Source: Dehalococcoidia bacterium (GTDB lineage: Bacteria; Chloroflexota; Dehalococcoidia; Lucifugimonadales; Lucifugimonadaceae). From it: a stretch of 64,000 nt of DNA. Positions 1 through 11,857 of the stretch are shown piece by piece. Below the pieces are notes generated by a model. The model saw nothing but the letters and a program-made list of their open reading frames with translations. It was not told where the DNA came from and did no database searches. Position 1 is the stretch's first letter; each line of letters starts with the position of its first letter. The position numbers were made by a program, and so were the translations under genes. The DNA lies in NCBI GenBank assembly GCA_022819585.1, contig JAJEGY010000001.1:1-64000 (forward strand), written 5' to 3'.

Positions 1-355
1 CGAACTCCGAACGGTGCACCAAAGCACCGCGCCGACGACCAAGCACGCGGTCTGGCGACGCGTGCCGCGTCTGGATATGGAAGCTAGCGGTCTGACACAC
101 CGCTCTGCGCAGCATCTGACCCCTCTCCGGGGTCGTCCTCTCGCTTTCGGGCAAGAGGCGATGGAGAGGGAAGGAGCCGAGGTCTCGGCGCTGAGACCGA
201 AGCTCAAGGACCAGGGCAGTACATTCGGCCCCATGACCCGACCTCCTAGGTCACATCCAATGGCGACGTAACAGGAAACCAAAAGATGATGCCAACCCTG
301 CGCCCCTGAAAAGGCGCAGGGGGAGGATACCCATCGACAAACAGCCACATGGGAG
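1..355. other. Hairpin-dense non-coding window edge, possible structured RNA
   Basis: No convincing protein is encoded here; the 85-aa ORF is arginine/proline-rich without family features. The stretch is full of short perfect stems: CGGTGC/GCACCG near 12-29, GACGCG/CGCGTC near 55-72, GACCCC/GGGGTC near 117-134, GGTCTC/GAGACC near 181-204, and the 9-bp stem CCCTGCGCC/GGCGCAGGG at 296-321 with loop CCTGAAAA. The last stem has no T-tract on either side, so it is not a classical terminator. I looked for the conserved cores of RNase P RNA, tmRNA, SRP RNA and 5S rRNA on both strands and did not find them. It could be the end of a structured RNA that begins outside the window, or a mosaic of palindromic repeats. 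Confidence 0.35.
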
Positions 356-3245
<2,890 letters not shown>

Positions 3246-3249
<4 letters not shown>

Positions 3250-4508
3250 ATGCCAATCCTCTCAACACCAACCTTCTCCCAAAGCACCTCCGGCAAAACA
3301 ACACTCCCATCCGCCTGCAACCCATTCTCCAACACCGCAATGAAAGTCCTCGGCATCCCCAGCGCCGACCCATTCAAAGTATGCGGGAACCTTGTGCCCC
3401 TGCCGTCCTTCGGCCGGTACCGAGTATTGTTCCGTCGAGACTGAAAATCTGTGCAAGTCGACAACGAGCTGATCTCCAACCACTCCTGAGCACCCGGCGA
3501 CCAAACCTCAATGTCATAAGTCTTCGCCGATTGAAACGCGATATCCCCCGCACAAAGCTGAAGCAACCGAGTAGTAAACTCAAGCCTCTTGCACAACTCC
3601 AACGAAATCTCAATCATTTCCTGCAACGCCTCCTCCGAATCCTCCGGCTCCACAAACCGGAACATCTCCACCTTCTCAAACTGCTTCACCCGCTTCATAC
3701 CCCGAACATCCCGACCAGCCGCCGCATGCTCCTTCCTGAAACAAGGCGTGTGCGCACAATACTTCAACGGCAACTCATCGTCAATGATGTTCCCCTGAAA
3801 AATCGCATTCAACGAAACCTCAGACGTCGGGATCATCCACAACCCAGCTTCATCATCCCGATACAGATCATCCGCAAACTTCGGCAGATTCCCCGATCCA
3901 ACCAACGTATCCTCCCTGACCAGATACGGAGGGTTCGTCTCCTCGTACCCAAACTCATCAACCAACGTATCCAGCAACCAACTCACAATCGCCCGGTGCA
4001 GCCTCGCTCCCTGACCTCTCAACATGTAGAACCGACTACCCGAGATGTTCGCAGCACCCTCCATGTCGATGATGCCCAGCTGCTCCCCAATCTCCCAATG
4101 CGGAACCTCCCAATCTCGAGCCGCGGCTGGTTCATCAGTCCTCACCACAACATTGCAACTCTCATCCAAACCATCCGGCACCTCATCAAGCGGCAAGTTC
4201 GGCAACCCGAGCATCAAATCCCGCAACCTACCCTCTACATCACGCGCCTCCCCTTCAAGCTCAGAGATCCGATCGCCGGTTGCCCGCATCTGCTGGATCT
4301 CTTCATCCGTCGGACGTCGTCTTTCCTCACCTATCCGCCTCGAAACCTCATTCCGAAAGTGTCGAGCCGAATCCGTCTCCTGAATCAACTCGCGGCGACG
4401 CACATCCAACGCCAATATCTCATCGATCGGAGCATCGTCCTCACCGCGCTTTATCAGCCCAGCCCGAACCGCGTCGGTTTCATTAACTATCCTGCGCAGA
4501 TCCAACAT
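3246..4508 (-). CDS. serS: Seryl-tRNA synthetase
   Basis: Class II synthetase that charges tRNA-Ser (and tRNA-Sec where present). The 420-aa protein has the N-terminal coiled-coil arm (roughly residues 30-100) that clamps the tRNA long arm. It has the serine-binding TSEV segment, motif 2 (FRKEHAAAGRDVRGM) and motif 3 (NGSALGMPRTFIAVLENG). It lies 12 nt downstream of lysS on the same strand, so the two synthetases probably share a transcript. Because this genome appears to use selenocysteine, SerS would also supply Ser-tRNA(Sec) to that pathway (inference from general biology). Confidence 0.97.
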
Positions 4509-4520
4509 CGCTCTAAGCCC

Positions 4521-6089
4521 TCAAGATCTCAACTGCGGAAACAGCGTCACTTCACGTATCGAACTCTCACCAGTAACCAACATCGCCAACCTGTCAATCC
4601 CAATCCCCAACCCACCGGTAGGCGGTAATCCATGCTCCACCGCCAGCAAAAACGACTCGTCCAACCGATCCGCCTCAACATCATCGAACTCCGCACGCAA
4701 CCGCTCCTGCTCCTCAAATCGTTCGCGCTGATCGACCGGGTCATTCAACTCCGTAAACGCATTCGCCAACTCCCTGCCCAACACAAACGCCTCAAACCTC
4801 TCAACAACATCGTCAAATCCCGGCTTCTTCTTAGCCAACGGCGACATCGCCAGAGGATAGTCCACCAAAAACGTCGGAGCCACCAAAGTCGGTTCCACCG
4901 CGGCAGAGATCACCTTGTCCAACAATTGCTGCCAAGTCGAGTTCGCCTCGACATGCATCCCGCGCTCATCCATCGCCGCAGCCAAAGCATCCCGAGTCGG
5001 ACAGGCGCGGAAGTCAATACCAGCCGCATCAATGATCGCCTGCCGCAAATCTATCCGCGGCCAAGGCGGTGCCAAATCGATCACATCACCCTCTTCACCT
5101 TCGGGCACCGGCACCTTGGTAGTCCCATTCACTTCCACCGCAACATACGCCACCAGATCTTCCGTCATCCGCATCACGTCGTTGTAATCCGCGTACGCCT
5201 CATAGCTCTCCATCGTCGTGAACTCAGGATTATGGTCAGCATCGATCCCCTCATTCCTGAAAATCTTCCCAACCTCAAACACCTTGTCCAGCCCGCCCAC
5301 GATCAACTGCTTCAGATACAGCTCAGTCGCGATACGCAGGAACAACCCACGCCCCAACGCATTGTGATACGTCTCGAAAGGCTCCGCAAACCCGCCCGCT
5401 GCAACAGGAACCAATATCGGTGTTTCCACCTCGATAAACCCGCGCTCCTCCATGAACCGACGCACAGCAGACGCAACCTTCGATCGCGACTTCGCGTTGC
5501 GAACCACACGCTCATTCGACAACAGATCAAGATACCGTTGCCTCACTCGCGTCTCCGCATCCTGCAGACCATGCCATTTCTCCGGCAAGGGTCGCATCGA
5601 CTTCGAGATGATCCCAAACGAATGGGCCTCTACCGAGATCTGCCCTCGCCGAGTCCGTATCACCGGACCAGAAATCGACACGAAATCACCAATATCCAAC
5701 ATCCCGAGCAACTCGAATTCGTCCACCAACACATCAGCACGAGCCTGCACCTGAATCTGACCGCTCCCATCCCGCAAGTCAAGGAAAGACATCCTACCCA
5801 TCCCTCGCCTAGCCATCACGCGACCTGCAACACCCACAGCATCAGTCCGGATCTGAGCACCATCCTCATCACCGCCACAAGAAGACTCGCACTCCTCAAA
5901 CAACGCAACCGCATCTGCAATCGAATGGCTCCGCTCAATACGCGCCGGAAAGGGGTCGATGCCCTGCTCCCGCAGCTGCTCAACCTTGCGCAGTCGATCA
6001 AGTTCCAGACGCGAGTAACGCGAAGCCTCCCCAGCTTCAAGTGCAGCGTCCGAATGTCCCGACGACTGGCTCAATTCCAACCTTTCCAT
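4521..6089 (-). CDS. lysS: Lysyl-tRNA synthetase, class II
   Basis: Attaches lysine to tRNA-Lys. The 522-aa protein has an OB-fold anticodon-binding domain (about residues 80-180). The class II catalytic core contains motif 2 (FEVGKIFRNEGIDADHNPEF) and a C-terminal motif 3 (GGLGIGIDRLAMLVTG). The first 30 residues (ELSQSSGHSDAALEAGE) are not typical of the family, so a downstream start is possible, though the ATG at 6089 opens the frame cleanly. It is followed by serS after 12 nt and is divergent from rsmD across about 190 bp, which should hold promoters for both directions. Confidence 0.96.
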   Translation of the reverse strand: MERLELSQSSGHSDAALEAGEASRYSRLELDRLRKVEQLREQGIDPFPARIERSHSIADAVALFEECESSCGGDEDGAQIRTDAVGVAGRVMARRGMGRMSFLDLRDGSGQIQVQARADVLVDEFELLGMLDIGDFVSISGPVIRTRRGQISVEAHSFGIISKSMRPLPEKWHGLQDAETRVRQRYLDLLSNERVVRNAKSRSKVASAVRRFMEERGFIEVETPILVPVAAGGFAEPFETYHNALGRGLFLRIATELYLKQLIVGGLDKVFEVGKIFRNEGIDADHNPEFTTMESYEAYADYNDVMRMTEDLVAYVAVEVNGTTKVPVPEGEEGDVIDLAPPWPRIDLRQAIIDAAGIDFRACPTRDALAAAMDERGMHVEANSTWQQLLDKVISAAVEPTLVAPTFLVDYPLAMSPLAKKKPGFDDVVERFEAFVLGRELANAFTELNDPVDQRERFEEQERLRAEFDDVEADRLDESFLLAVEHGLPPTGGLGIGIDRLAMLVTGESSIREVTLFPQLRS

Positions 6090-6280
6090 ACGATCGTGCG
6101 CATACCTATGGAATCAATCTTACAGACCTCAAACCTTTGCACAACTCATCACCAGAAACGCCACTAATCGCATCGCGCATCGTTGAAAGACGCCTAACCC
6201 GATTCCGCATAATCGTAAGCAACGCACCCACAACCAGTGACCGTGCGATGGAAACACCGCGCTCGCAATGAATATAAGGA

Positions 6281-6832
6281 GTGAGATACAGCAACAGGAA
6301 TCCACGTAGGCAACGACACGGATTAAGGCCGACATCATCGAGAACCCGTTCAGCCATCATCTCCATGCTAGGGCCGAATGGAGCAGAAGGGATGACCGTC
6401 CTTGAACTCTTCGCCGGGACCGGCGCCGTAGGTTTCGATCTCCTGGAACACGGAGCCGAACATGTCGACTTCGTCGAGATTGACCACGGACGAACTGCTG
6501 AAATCAAAATCCAAGCCCAAAGACGACGACTCGAGTCCCGAGTAACAACCTACAGATCTGACGCAATCAACATCCTCCCGAAACTCGCAGGCAACCAATA
6601 CGACATCGTCTTCGCCGATCCGCCATACGAAATAGACCCATGGGCACAAATCATCGACAGACTGCAAACGCACAAGCTTCTCAAACCAAACGCCTGGATC
6701 ATCGCCGAACACGCCACCCGCAATCCACCACCCGACAATATATCCGGAACTAACGCAATCAACAGAAAAAGATACGGCGACTCGACCATCACCATCTATC
6801 AGACCCGCAACCAAGATTCACGACGAACATGA
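6281..6832 (+). CDS. rsmD: 16S rRNA (guanine-N2-)-methyltransferase RsmD
   Basis: Methylates a guanine of 16S rRNA (G966 in E. coli numbering) using S-adenosylmethionine. The 183-aa protein carries the SAM-binding motif VLELFAGTGAVGFDLLEHG and the catalytic motif FADPPYE, preceded by the usual basic, RPTSSRTRSAI-type N-terminus. The start is GTG at 6281, because an in-frame TAA sits at 6275-6277; an AAGGAG stretch directly abuts it, closer than usual spacing. The end overlaps coaD by 4 nt (ATGA), the rsmD-coaD pairing common in many bacteria. Confidence 0.93.
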   Translation: MRYSNRNPRRQRHGLRPTSSRTRSAIISMLGPNGAEGMTVLELFAGTGAVGFDLLEHGAEHVDFVEIDHGRTAEIKIQAQRRRLESRVTTYRSDAINILPKLAGNQYDIVFADPPYEIDPWAQIIDRLQTHKLLKPNAWIIAEHATRNPPPDNISGTNAINRKRYGDSTITIYQTRNQDSRRT

Positions 6833-7323
6833 GCGCAATCACAGCCCTGTACCCCGGCACGTTCGACCCCGTAACCAACGGGCATACCGACGTCGTCCGG
6901 CGCGCCGCAGCATTGTTCGATTCGTTAATCGTCGCCGTATACGAAGGATCACAAAAGAGCGTGACATTCAATGTAGAGGAACGCATCGAAATGTTCCGCA
7001 ATGCCATTGCTGATGCTGACAACGTCGAGGTGACGTCATTCAATGGACTCACCGTTAACTTCGCACGCTCCGTCGGTGCCAAAGCGATAGTCCGTGGGCT
7101 TAGAATCACGAGTGACTACGAGTATGAGAGCGCAATGGCACTCATGAACCGGCACCTCATCAACGACATCGAGACGGTATGCCTGTTCTCGTCCATCGAG
7201 AATCAATATGTAAGCTCTTCACGCGTCAAGGAGATAGCCGCCTTAGGTGGAGAAATCTCTGGCCTCGTACCCCGCAACGTTGTCGAACCCACTAACGCCA
7301 AATTGGCACCCGTACCCGCATAA
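6829..7323 (+). CDS. coaD: Phosphopantetheine adenylyltransferase
   Basis: Penultimate step of coenzyme A synthesis: transfers AMP from ATP to 4'-phosphopantetheine. The 164-aa protein has the nucleotidyltransferase signature (YPGTFDPVTNGH, with TNGH as the T/HxGH motif), the AIVRGLR segment and YVSSSRVKE near the C-terminus. Length matches the family. The start codon overlaps the rsmD stop. It is followed after about 70 nt by a coiled-coil protein gene. Confidence 0.97.
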   Translation: MSAITALYPGTFDPVTNGHTDVVRRAAALFDSLIVAVYEGSQKSVTFNVEERIEMFRNAIADADNVEVTSFNGLTVNFARSVGAKAIVRGLRITSDYEYESAMALMNRHLINDIETVCLFSSIENQYVSSSRVKEIAALGGEISGLVPRNVVEPTNAKLAPVPA

Positions 7324-7396
7324 CCGCCAAGGAAAAACCTAGCAACCACATAAATAGTGCGAAAAGTTCGTTGAACTCGAGCACAAGGAGAACAAA

Positions 7397-8113
7397 ATGG
7401 CCCTTGAAACCCGCGTCAGCTACAACTCCGAGAGCAGCGAATTCGTTTCGGCTCAGCCAGTCATATACGAACTCCTCTCCCGCATCGCCAACTCGATCGA
7501 AGAGAACCGAGTTCGCGCCACTGGACGCAGTCTTGTCCGGTCCGACGAAACCATCGGACTCATCGAGGAACTAAAGCGAGAGCTTCCGAAGGTCACATCC
7601 CTCTCCGACCAGATCGTCACCAAACGCGACCAGATGTTGAGCGACGCCGAGGAGTTCATGGTCAGCGCCAGAAACGACGCAATGCGCGAGGCGGAAGAAC
7701 TTCGCCAGCGAGCGGAAGAAGAGCGCGACATCATTCTTGCCCAAGCCCGCAAGAAGGCCATGGAGACTATCGACCAGACTTCAGTCGTGAACGCTTCCAA
7801 AGAAGAGGCGAAACGCATTGTCAACGAAGCTGAAGAAGAGGCCGAGAAACTCCTCATCCGCGCAAAACGCGAAGCCAACACGATCGTCGAAAACTCCGAA
7901 GAGCGATCGCATCGTCAGACAAACGAGACCGACGAATACTCACGACGCATGCTGATGAGGCTCGAAGAGCGATTGTCCCAAACCCTCATGCAGGTTCGCC
8001 AAGGTATCGACATGGTCAACGAGAGCATGGAAGATCGCAAAAAGCAACACGCTCAGCACGTGACCATGCAAGCGGCCAAGTTCAACCCGCACAACGCTGG
8101 TCAGGCCCGCTAG
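7397..8113 (+). CDS. DivIVA/SepIVA-like coiled-coil protein
   Basis: A 238-aa soluble, highly charged protein. Residues about 85-200 are almost uninterrupted heptad-rich helix (MREAEELRQRAEEERDII, EEAEKLLIRAKREANTIVE). It resembles DivIVA-like/ATP-synthase-b-like proteins. In actinobacteria a DivIVA-family division/elongation factor gene can lie near coaD, which suggests but does not prove a role in cell division or envelope growth. The ATG at 7397 follows a good ribosome-binding site (AAGGAG, 8 nt upstream). A strong terminator follows at 8145. No transmembrane segment is visible. Confidence 0.72.
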   Translation: MALETRVSYNSESSEFVSAQPVIYELLSRIANSIEENRVRATGRSLVRSDETIGLIEELKRELPKVTSLSDQIVTKRDQMLSDAEEFMVSARNDAMREAEELRQRAEEERDIILAQARKKAMETIDQTSVVNASKEEAKRIVNEAEEEAEKLLIRAKREANTIVENSEERSHRQTNETDEYSRRMLMRLEERLSQTLMQVRQGIDMVNESMEDRKKQHAQHVTMQAAKFNPHNAGQAR

Positions 8114-8144
8114 GACAGCCTCCTCGACCAGTATCAGAACTTTT

Positions 8145-8180
8145 CCCCTCTCCTGATTCTTCTAGGAGAGGGGATTTTCT
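8145..8180 (+). terminator. Rho-independent terminator after the rsmD-coaD block
   Basis: Perfect 10-bp stem CCCCTCTCCT (8145-8154) and AGGAGAGGGG (8164-8173) with a 9-nt loop, followed by ATTTTCTT. It lies 32 nt after the stop of the DivIVA-like gene and is oriented for the + strand. Confidence 0.92.
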
Positions 8181-8183
8181 TGC

Positions 8184-8233
8184 CTTAAACCGAGTCCAGA
8201 CCAAGGCCCGGTTCATTCGTTTCTTGGTTTAAG
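8184..8233. repeat. Inverted repeat between convergent genes
   Basis: CTTAAACCGAG (8184-8194) pairs with CTTGGTTTAAG (8223-8233), 11 bp with one G-T wobble across a 28-nt loop. It sits just past the stop of the reverse-strand membrane protein gene and may help end that transcript, but no T-tract follows in that direction. Confidence 0.5.
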
Positions 8234-8239
8234 ACGATG

Positions 8240-8716
8240 TTATTCGTCGCTGGAAATTTGGTCGTAGTAGCTCTGGCCGACCATGACCACCCAAGACACA
8301 CCCACGATTGCGAAGTAGGTAGTATGCCAGATGAGCGGGGTCGGTCGGGCTGCAGTCACCACGTTCGCAAACGTGAACACCGTGAAGATGAGTGCGCTGA
8401 AGAAGAGTCCGAAGAAGATCCACGAACGTCTTGCGCTGTTGCCCATGATGAACTGGATCAGTGCCCAAAGGAACACGATGCCTAGCAACAGTTCCACGAC
8501 TCCTGTGAAGTAGAAGGCGAAGTCTCCTAAGCCTGTGCCCCACCCCATTTTGTCGAGTGTCCCGGCGAACGGATTCATTTCACCTTTAGGTGCGAATTTG
8601 ATTCCGATGTGCACGCCCGGGATCAGCTTCGCCAATCCGTTTGCGAGCCAGAAAAGCATCCAGAAGATGATTGTTATGAGCTCAAGCGAACCCAGTTTCG
8701 ACATGATGTTGTTCAT
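8240..8716 (-). CDS. DoxX-like four-helix membrane protein
   Basis: A 158-aa integral membrane protein with four predicted helices: ELITIIFWMLFWLANGL, FYFTGVVELLLGIVFLWALI, WIFFGLFFSALIFTVFTF and YFAIVGVSWVVMVGQSY. Size and topology resemble DoxX-type proteins, but I see no defining motif, so function is unknown. The ORF track begins at 8752; I prefer the ATG at 8716 because AGGAGG lies 7 nt upstream of it (GAAGGAGGAATTGTGATG). It stands alone between a terminator region and arsM. Confidence 0.65.
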   Translation of the reverse strand: MNNIMSKLGSLELITIIFWMLFWLANGLAKLIPGVHIGIKFAPKGEMNPFAGTLDKMGWGTGLGDFAFYFTGVVELLLGIVFLWALIQFIMGNSARRSWIFFGLFFSALIFTVFTFANVVTAARPTPLIWHTTYFAIVGVSWVVMVGQSYYDQISSDE

Positions 8717-8873
8717 CACAATTCCTCCTTCTGTGATGACACGGGGTCTCAAAGAATCAACCCATGCGCGCAGTTTACCACCCTCCTATGTCTTTCGGTT
8801 GAGAAGGCTTAGCAGGGCCTTAGCGCAATGTTTAACCCCAGATTGGAATTGGGAAATGTGTCTCGTCGACCCT

Positions 8874-9707
8874 TTATGGACGTTTCCATCCGCGGACCGT
8901 GATGCTACGGACATGGTCTGCCCACCCGGAGTCGTCTGAGCTGGAGCGCATCGGGACATTTGACAGTATCTCAATGTCGGTGAATCCCGAGTTTTCCATA
9001 CGCGTAAGGTATCGCGATAGAAGATCGGCACCTCCGACGCACGCTACCCACTCTTCGGCAGAACAGCGGACTTCTTCGGGCAGTTCTTCGGTTACAACCA
9101 TGTCTGACACGACGAAACGACCACTGGATTTGAGCACGCGATATATCTCGTCAAAAACGCGGTCCTTATCGGATGACAACGCAATGACGCAGTTTGAAAT
9201 GATCAGGTCAACAGATTCGTCGAGTTGCGGGATCGCTTCGATCTTGCCGAGTTTGAAAACTACGTTGTCGGCTCCTATTTTGACGGCGTTTTTCCGAGCG
9301 AGGTCGATCATGGCATGTGTCATGTCGATTCCAATTACTTGACCATTTTGACCAACCCGCTCGGCCGCCAAAAAACAATCAATTCCGCCGCCGCTACCCA
9401 AGTCCAACACCGTTTCGCCAAGATTGGCATCTGACAATCCTATGGGGTTGCCGCATCCGGCCGAAGCAGCCATCGCTTCGGGCGTCAAATTCGTCAATTC
9501 GTCTTCGCTGTAGAGCGCGTCGGCAACAGTGACCGCACTATCGCCACAACACCCGCCGATCGATTGTTCATCGGTGCAGCAACTCGCTGTACCCGCTGCT
9601 GCCCCTCGCTCCGCAACCTGCGTGTATCGATCACGCACCGCTTCCTCCACAGAACCAGCGTCGAATTCTCGGCGATCAAAAACCTGTAGTGTCTCGGCCA
9701 ATCTCAT
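8874..9707 (-). CDS. arsM: Arsenite S-adenosylmethyltransferase ArsM
   Basis: Methylates As(III) with SAM to methylated and volatile species, a detoxification route in the cytoplasm. The 277-aa protein contains the ArsM order of motifs: CCTD and CCGD cysteine pairs (43-44, 53-54), AGCGNP (Cys85), the SAM site VLDLGSGGGIDCFLAAERVG, NCVIALSSDKDRVFDEIYRV (Cys173) and WVACVGGA (Cys223). Cys85, Cys173 and Cys223 are the likely arsenic ligands by comparison with characterised ArsM. The ATG follows a TTAGGAGG ribosome-binding site. No arsR or arsenic pump is adjacent, which is unusual for an ars locus. Confidence 0.95.
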   Translation of the reverse strand: MRLAETLQVFDRREFDAGSVEEAVRDRYTQVAERGAAAGTASCCTDEQSIGGCCGDSAVTVADALYSEDELTNLTPEAMAASAGCGNPIGLSDANLGETVLDLGSGGGIDCFLAAERVGQNGQVIGIDMTHAMIDLARKNAVKIGADNVVFKLGKIEAIPQLDESVDLIISNCVIALSSDKDRVFDEIYRVLKSSGRFVVSDMVVTEELPEEVRCSAEEWVACVGGADLLSRYLTRMENSGFTDIEILSNVPMRSSSDDSGWADHVRSITVRGWKRP

Positions 9708-10063
9708 TGCCCTCCTAAATAGGCGCTATAGGGAACATCTTATCGTCGTCCAACTCGCTTCTTGGCCTGAAGCACCCTACCCACTAGCGACCAACAACAA
9801 AGCCCGATACACAAAGGGGGAAGTTACGGGAAACCAAGCGCAATTTGCCGCAGGGTCAACCGTCAGTCGAAGTCATGCGAATACTCCTATCCGTATAGCC
9901 ACGATCAATGGAGTGACGGTTCGATAATCACTTTGATTTTGTAGGAGGTTTGACGCTCGTATTCAGGGTGAGACAACCATCAACAAGATTTGTCGGGCGC
10001 CAATGAGCGACAACGACAGCGTTACTACCTGCCCAACCAACCGAAACAGGCCGGCAATCTGTC
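9708..10063. other. Intergenic region, nothing recognised
   Basis: About 355 bp between arsM and the DUF35 gene, both on the reverse strand. No ORF with family features, no tRNA-like fold and no clear terminator was seen. The 132-aa forward ORF overlapping it extends out of arsM and looks like a shadow. A promoter for arsM must lie here, but I cannot place it convincingly. Confidence 0.5.
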
Positions 10064-10483
10064 TCATGCAGGCGTGAAGTTCGGCAACGTGTAATCATCG
10101 CTGATTTCGGTGAACACCACTTTGAGCGGCATACCGATCGTCAGGTTATCTGGATCGGGGTCTACACCGACGATGTTGGCAGCCATCTTGGGTCCCTCTT
10201 GAAGCTCGACTATTGCCGTGATATAGGGAATATCGCCGGCGAATGACGGGTGCGGGGGGATGTGGACTATTCCGAAGGTGTGGAGGGTTGCCTTCCCGGA
10301 CGCCTTGACCCACTCAAGTTCACCGCCGGGGGTAGCAAGGCTGTGGGCACGGGGGTAGAACTGGTATTCGCCTGTGGTCTTGTCGCGTTGGATCCAGAGT
10401 TCGCCGTTTCGTGCGCCTTCCCAGTATTGGTCCGATTCGGGTTGCGATACTGGCTCAAGCCGTGCTGGGGCGTTGGTGGTCAT
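10064..10483 (-). CDS. DUF35/OB-fold acyl-CoA-associated protein
   Basis: A 139-aa protein of the kind encoded beside thiolase-like genes, where it forms a complex binding acyl-CoA (the ChsH2/Ltp2 pair is the model). The N-terminal part (WEGARNGELWIQRDKTTGEYQFYPR) matches the rubredoxin-like segment, but the four zinc-ligand cysteines are absent. The C-terminal half (ITAIVELQEGPKMAANIVG, IGMPLKVVFTEI) is the OB-fold. It follows the thiolase-like gene by 68 nt on the same strand, so the two are probably co-expressed. Confidence 0.85.
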   Translation of the reverse strand: MTTNAPARLEPVSQPESDQYWEGARNGELWIQRDKTTGEYQFYPRAHSLATPGGELEWVKASGKATLHTFGIVHIPPHPSFAGDIPYITAIVELQEGPKMAANIVGVDPDPDNLTIGMPLKVVFTEISDDYTLPNFTPA

Positions 10484-10551
10484 AGTTTGATTCCTTCGTT
10501 CTTGCGTTCAATGTGGTCTATTAGGTTCGGATTCGATTGACCATCCCGTAT

Positions 10552-11715
10552 CTACGGCGCGGCCAGTATCACCGTTCCCGTCGATGACAGATATCCGCCG
10601 GTTCCGTGGGCGATCGCGAAGTCGCAGTCATCCAACTGCCGCTCACCGGTCTCGCCGCGCAACTGCCGAACCGCCTCTACGACGGTGAAGATTCCGTACA
10701 TTCCGGGGTGGGTGTAGGAGAGTCCTCCGCCGGAGGTATTGACCGGGAAGTCGCCGCCTGGGGCGGTACGCTGGTTCGCCACTAGGTCTGGGCCTTCCCC
10801 TGGGCCGCAGAAGCCTAGGTTTTCGAGGGACACCAGCACGGTGTATGTGAAGGAGTCGTAGATCATCATGAGATCGAGATCAGAGTGGGAGACACCTGCC
10901 ATATCGAGCGCCTGTTTGCCGGTGTTGCGGCCGAATGCGCAGGTCAGGTCAGGCATCTGAGAGATCATCGAGTGATCGTGACCTTCGGCTGCACCGAGGA
11001 TGGCGACGCCTCCTTTCGCACAATCCTTTGCCCGCTCCGCGGTCGTGACCACAATCGCCGCTCCTGCATCAGTAACCAGACAGCAATCCAGCAGATGGAA
11101 CGGCCAGACGATCCAGCGCGACTCGTGATAGTCATCGAAGGTGGCCGGTCGGTCGTAGAAGTAGGCTTTTTCGTTCATGTTTGCCCACTTGCGAGTTGCT
11201 ACGGAGATATTGGCCATGGCTTCGCGGGTGCGGTCTTCGCCGTACTGATGCATGTAGCGACGCGCTGCCATCGCATACGAGACCGGCGGGCCGATAATGC
11301 CGTAAGGGCGCTCGTATTGGTTCTGGGGAGTGCCAAGATTGGGGGCGGCGGGTGATCGGTCGTTGCGTCCAGCCTGGCCGTGGGTGATAAGGGCAACTTC
11401 GCAGTATCCGGCTTGGATGGCGGCGATTGCGTGTGCGATGTGGATGACGAAGGATGAGCCGCCGACTGATGTGCTGTCGGTGAAGCGTGGTTGGATGCCG
11501 AGATACTCCGCAACATCCAAAGTCGACCATCCCGCGGTCATCAACCCGTCGACATCCGAAAGGGATAGCCCGGCGTCGTCCAAGGCGTTGATGGCAGCTT
11601 CGGCGTGGTGGGCAAGGGGAGATTTGTCGGGAACGTTGCCAATCTGATCCGATTCGGCGACTCCGACGATTGCGGATTGCCCTGACAGCGCTTTCAGTCT
11701 GTTGATGTTCGGCAT
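10552..11715 (-). CDS. SCP2/Ltp2-like thiolase-superfamily protein
   Basis: A 387-aa protein with the thiolase-superfamily layout: an N-terminal AIVGVAESDQIG, a central DAGAAIVVTTAERA, and a C-terminal GGDFPVNTSGGGLSYTHPGMYG. The segment where a thiolase carries its nucleophilic cysteine reads SVGGSSF, so that cysteine is missing. Some SCP2-type proteins, such as Ltp2, use this scaffold as an aldolase together with a DUF35 partner. The DUF35 gene immediately downstream makes that role plausible here. The substrate is unknown; degradation of a branched or steroid-like acyl chain is a guess from family precedent. Confidence 0.85.
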   Translation of the reverse strand: MPNINRLKALSGQSAIVGVAESDQIGNVPDKSPLAHHAEAAINALDDAGLSLSDVDGLMTAGWSTLDVAEYLGIQPRFTDSTSVGGSSFVIHIAHAIAAIQAGYCEVALITHGQAGRNDRSPAAPNLGTPQNQYERPYGIIGPPVSYAMAARRYMHQYGEDRTREAMANISVATRKWANMNEKAYFYDRPATFDDYHESRWIVWPFHLLDCCLVTDAGAAIVVTTAERAKDCAKGGVAILGAAEGHDHSMISQMPDLTCAFGRNTGKQALDMAGVSHSDLDLMMIYDSFTYTVLVSLENLGFCGPGEGPDLVANQRTAPGGDFPVNTSGGGLSYTHPGMYGIFTVVEAVRQLRGETGERQLDDCDFAIAHGTGGYLSSTGTVILAAP

Positions 11716-11857
11716 GATGAAGGCCTTGCTCCGTTCGGGTTTGTGGTGTGCGGGTCTAGCGCAACGAGTATTTTATGCGCGCCACACTGAAAGTAAACTT
11801 GAACCGCTCACTATCGAACCTCAATCATCTCATCAGCTGTCAGAAAGAACTACTGCT

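Noticed and set aside
1-300. RNase P RNA or tmRNA at the left edge
   Set aside because: The conserved cores expected for either RNA could not be found on either strand, so only a generic structured region is reported.
4632-6167. 511-aa forward ORF
   Set aside because: Antisense to lysS, which has full family motifs; long only because stop codons are rare in this strand composition.
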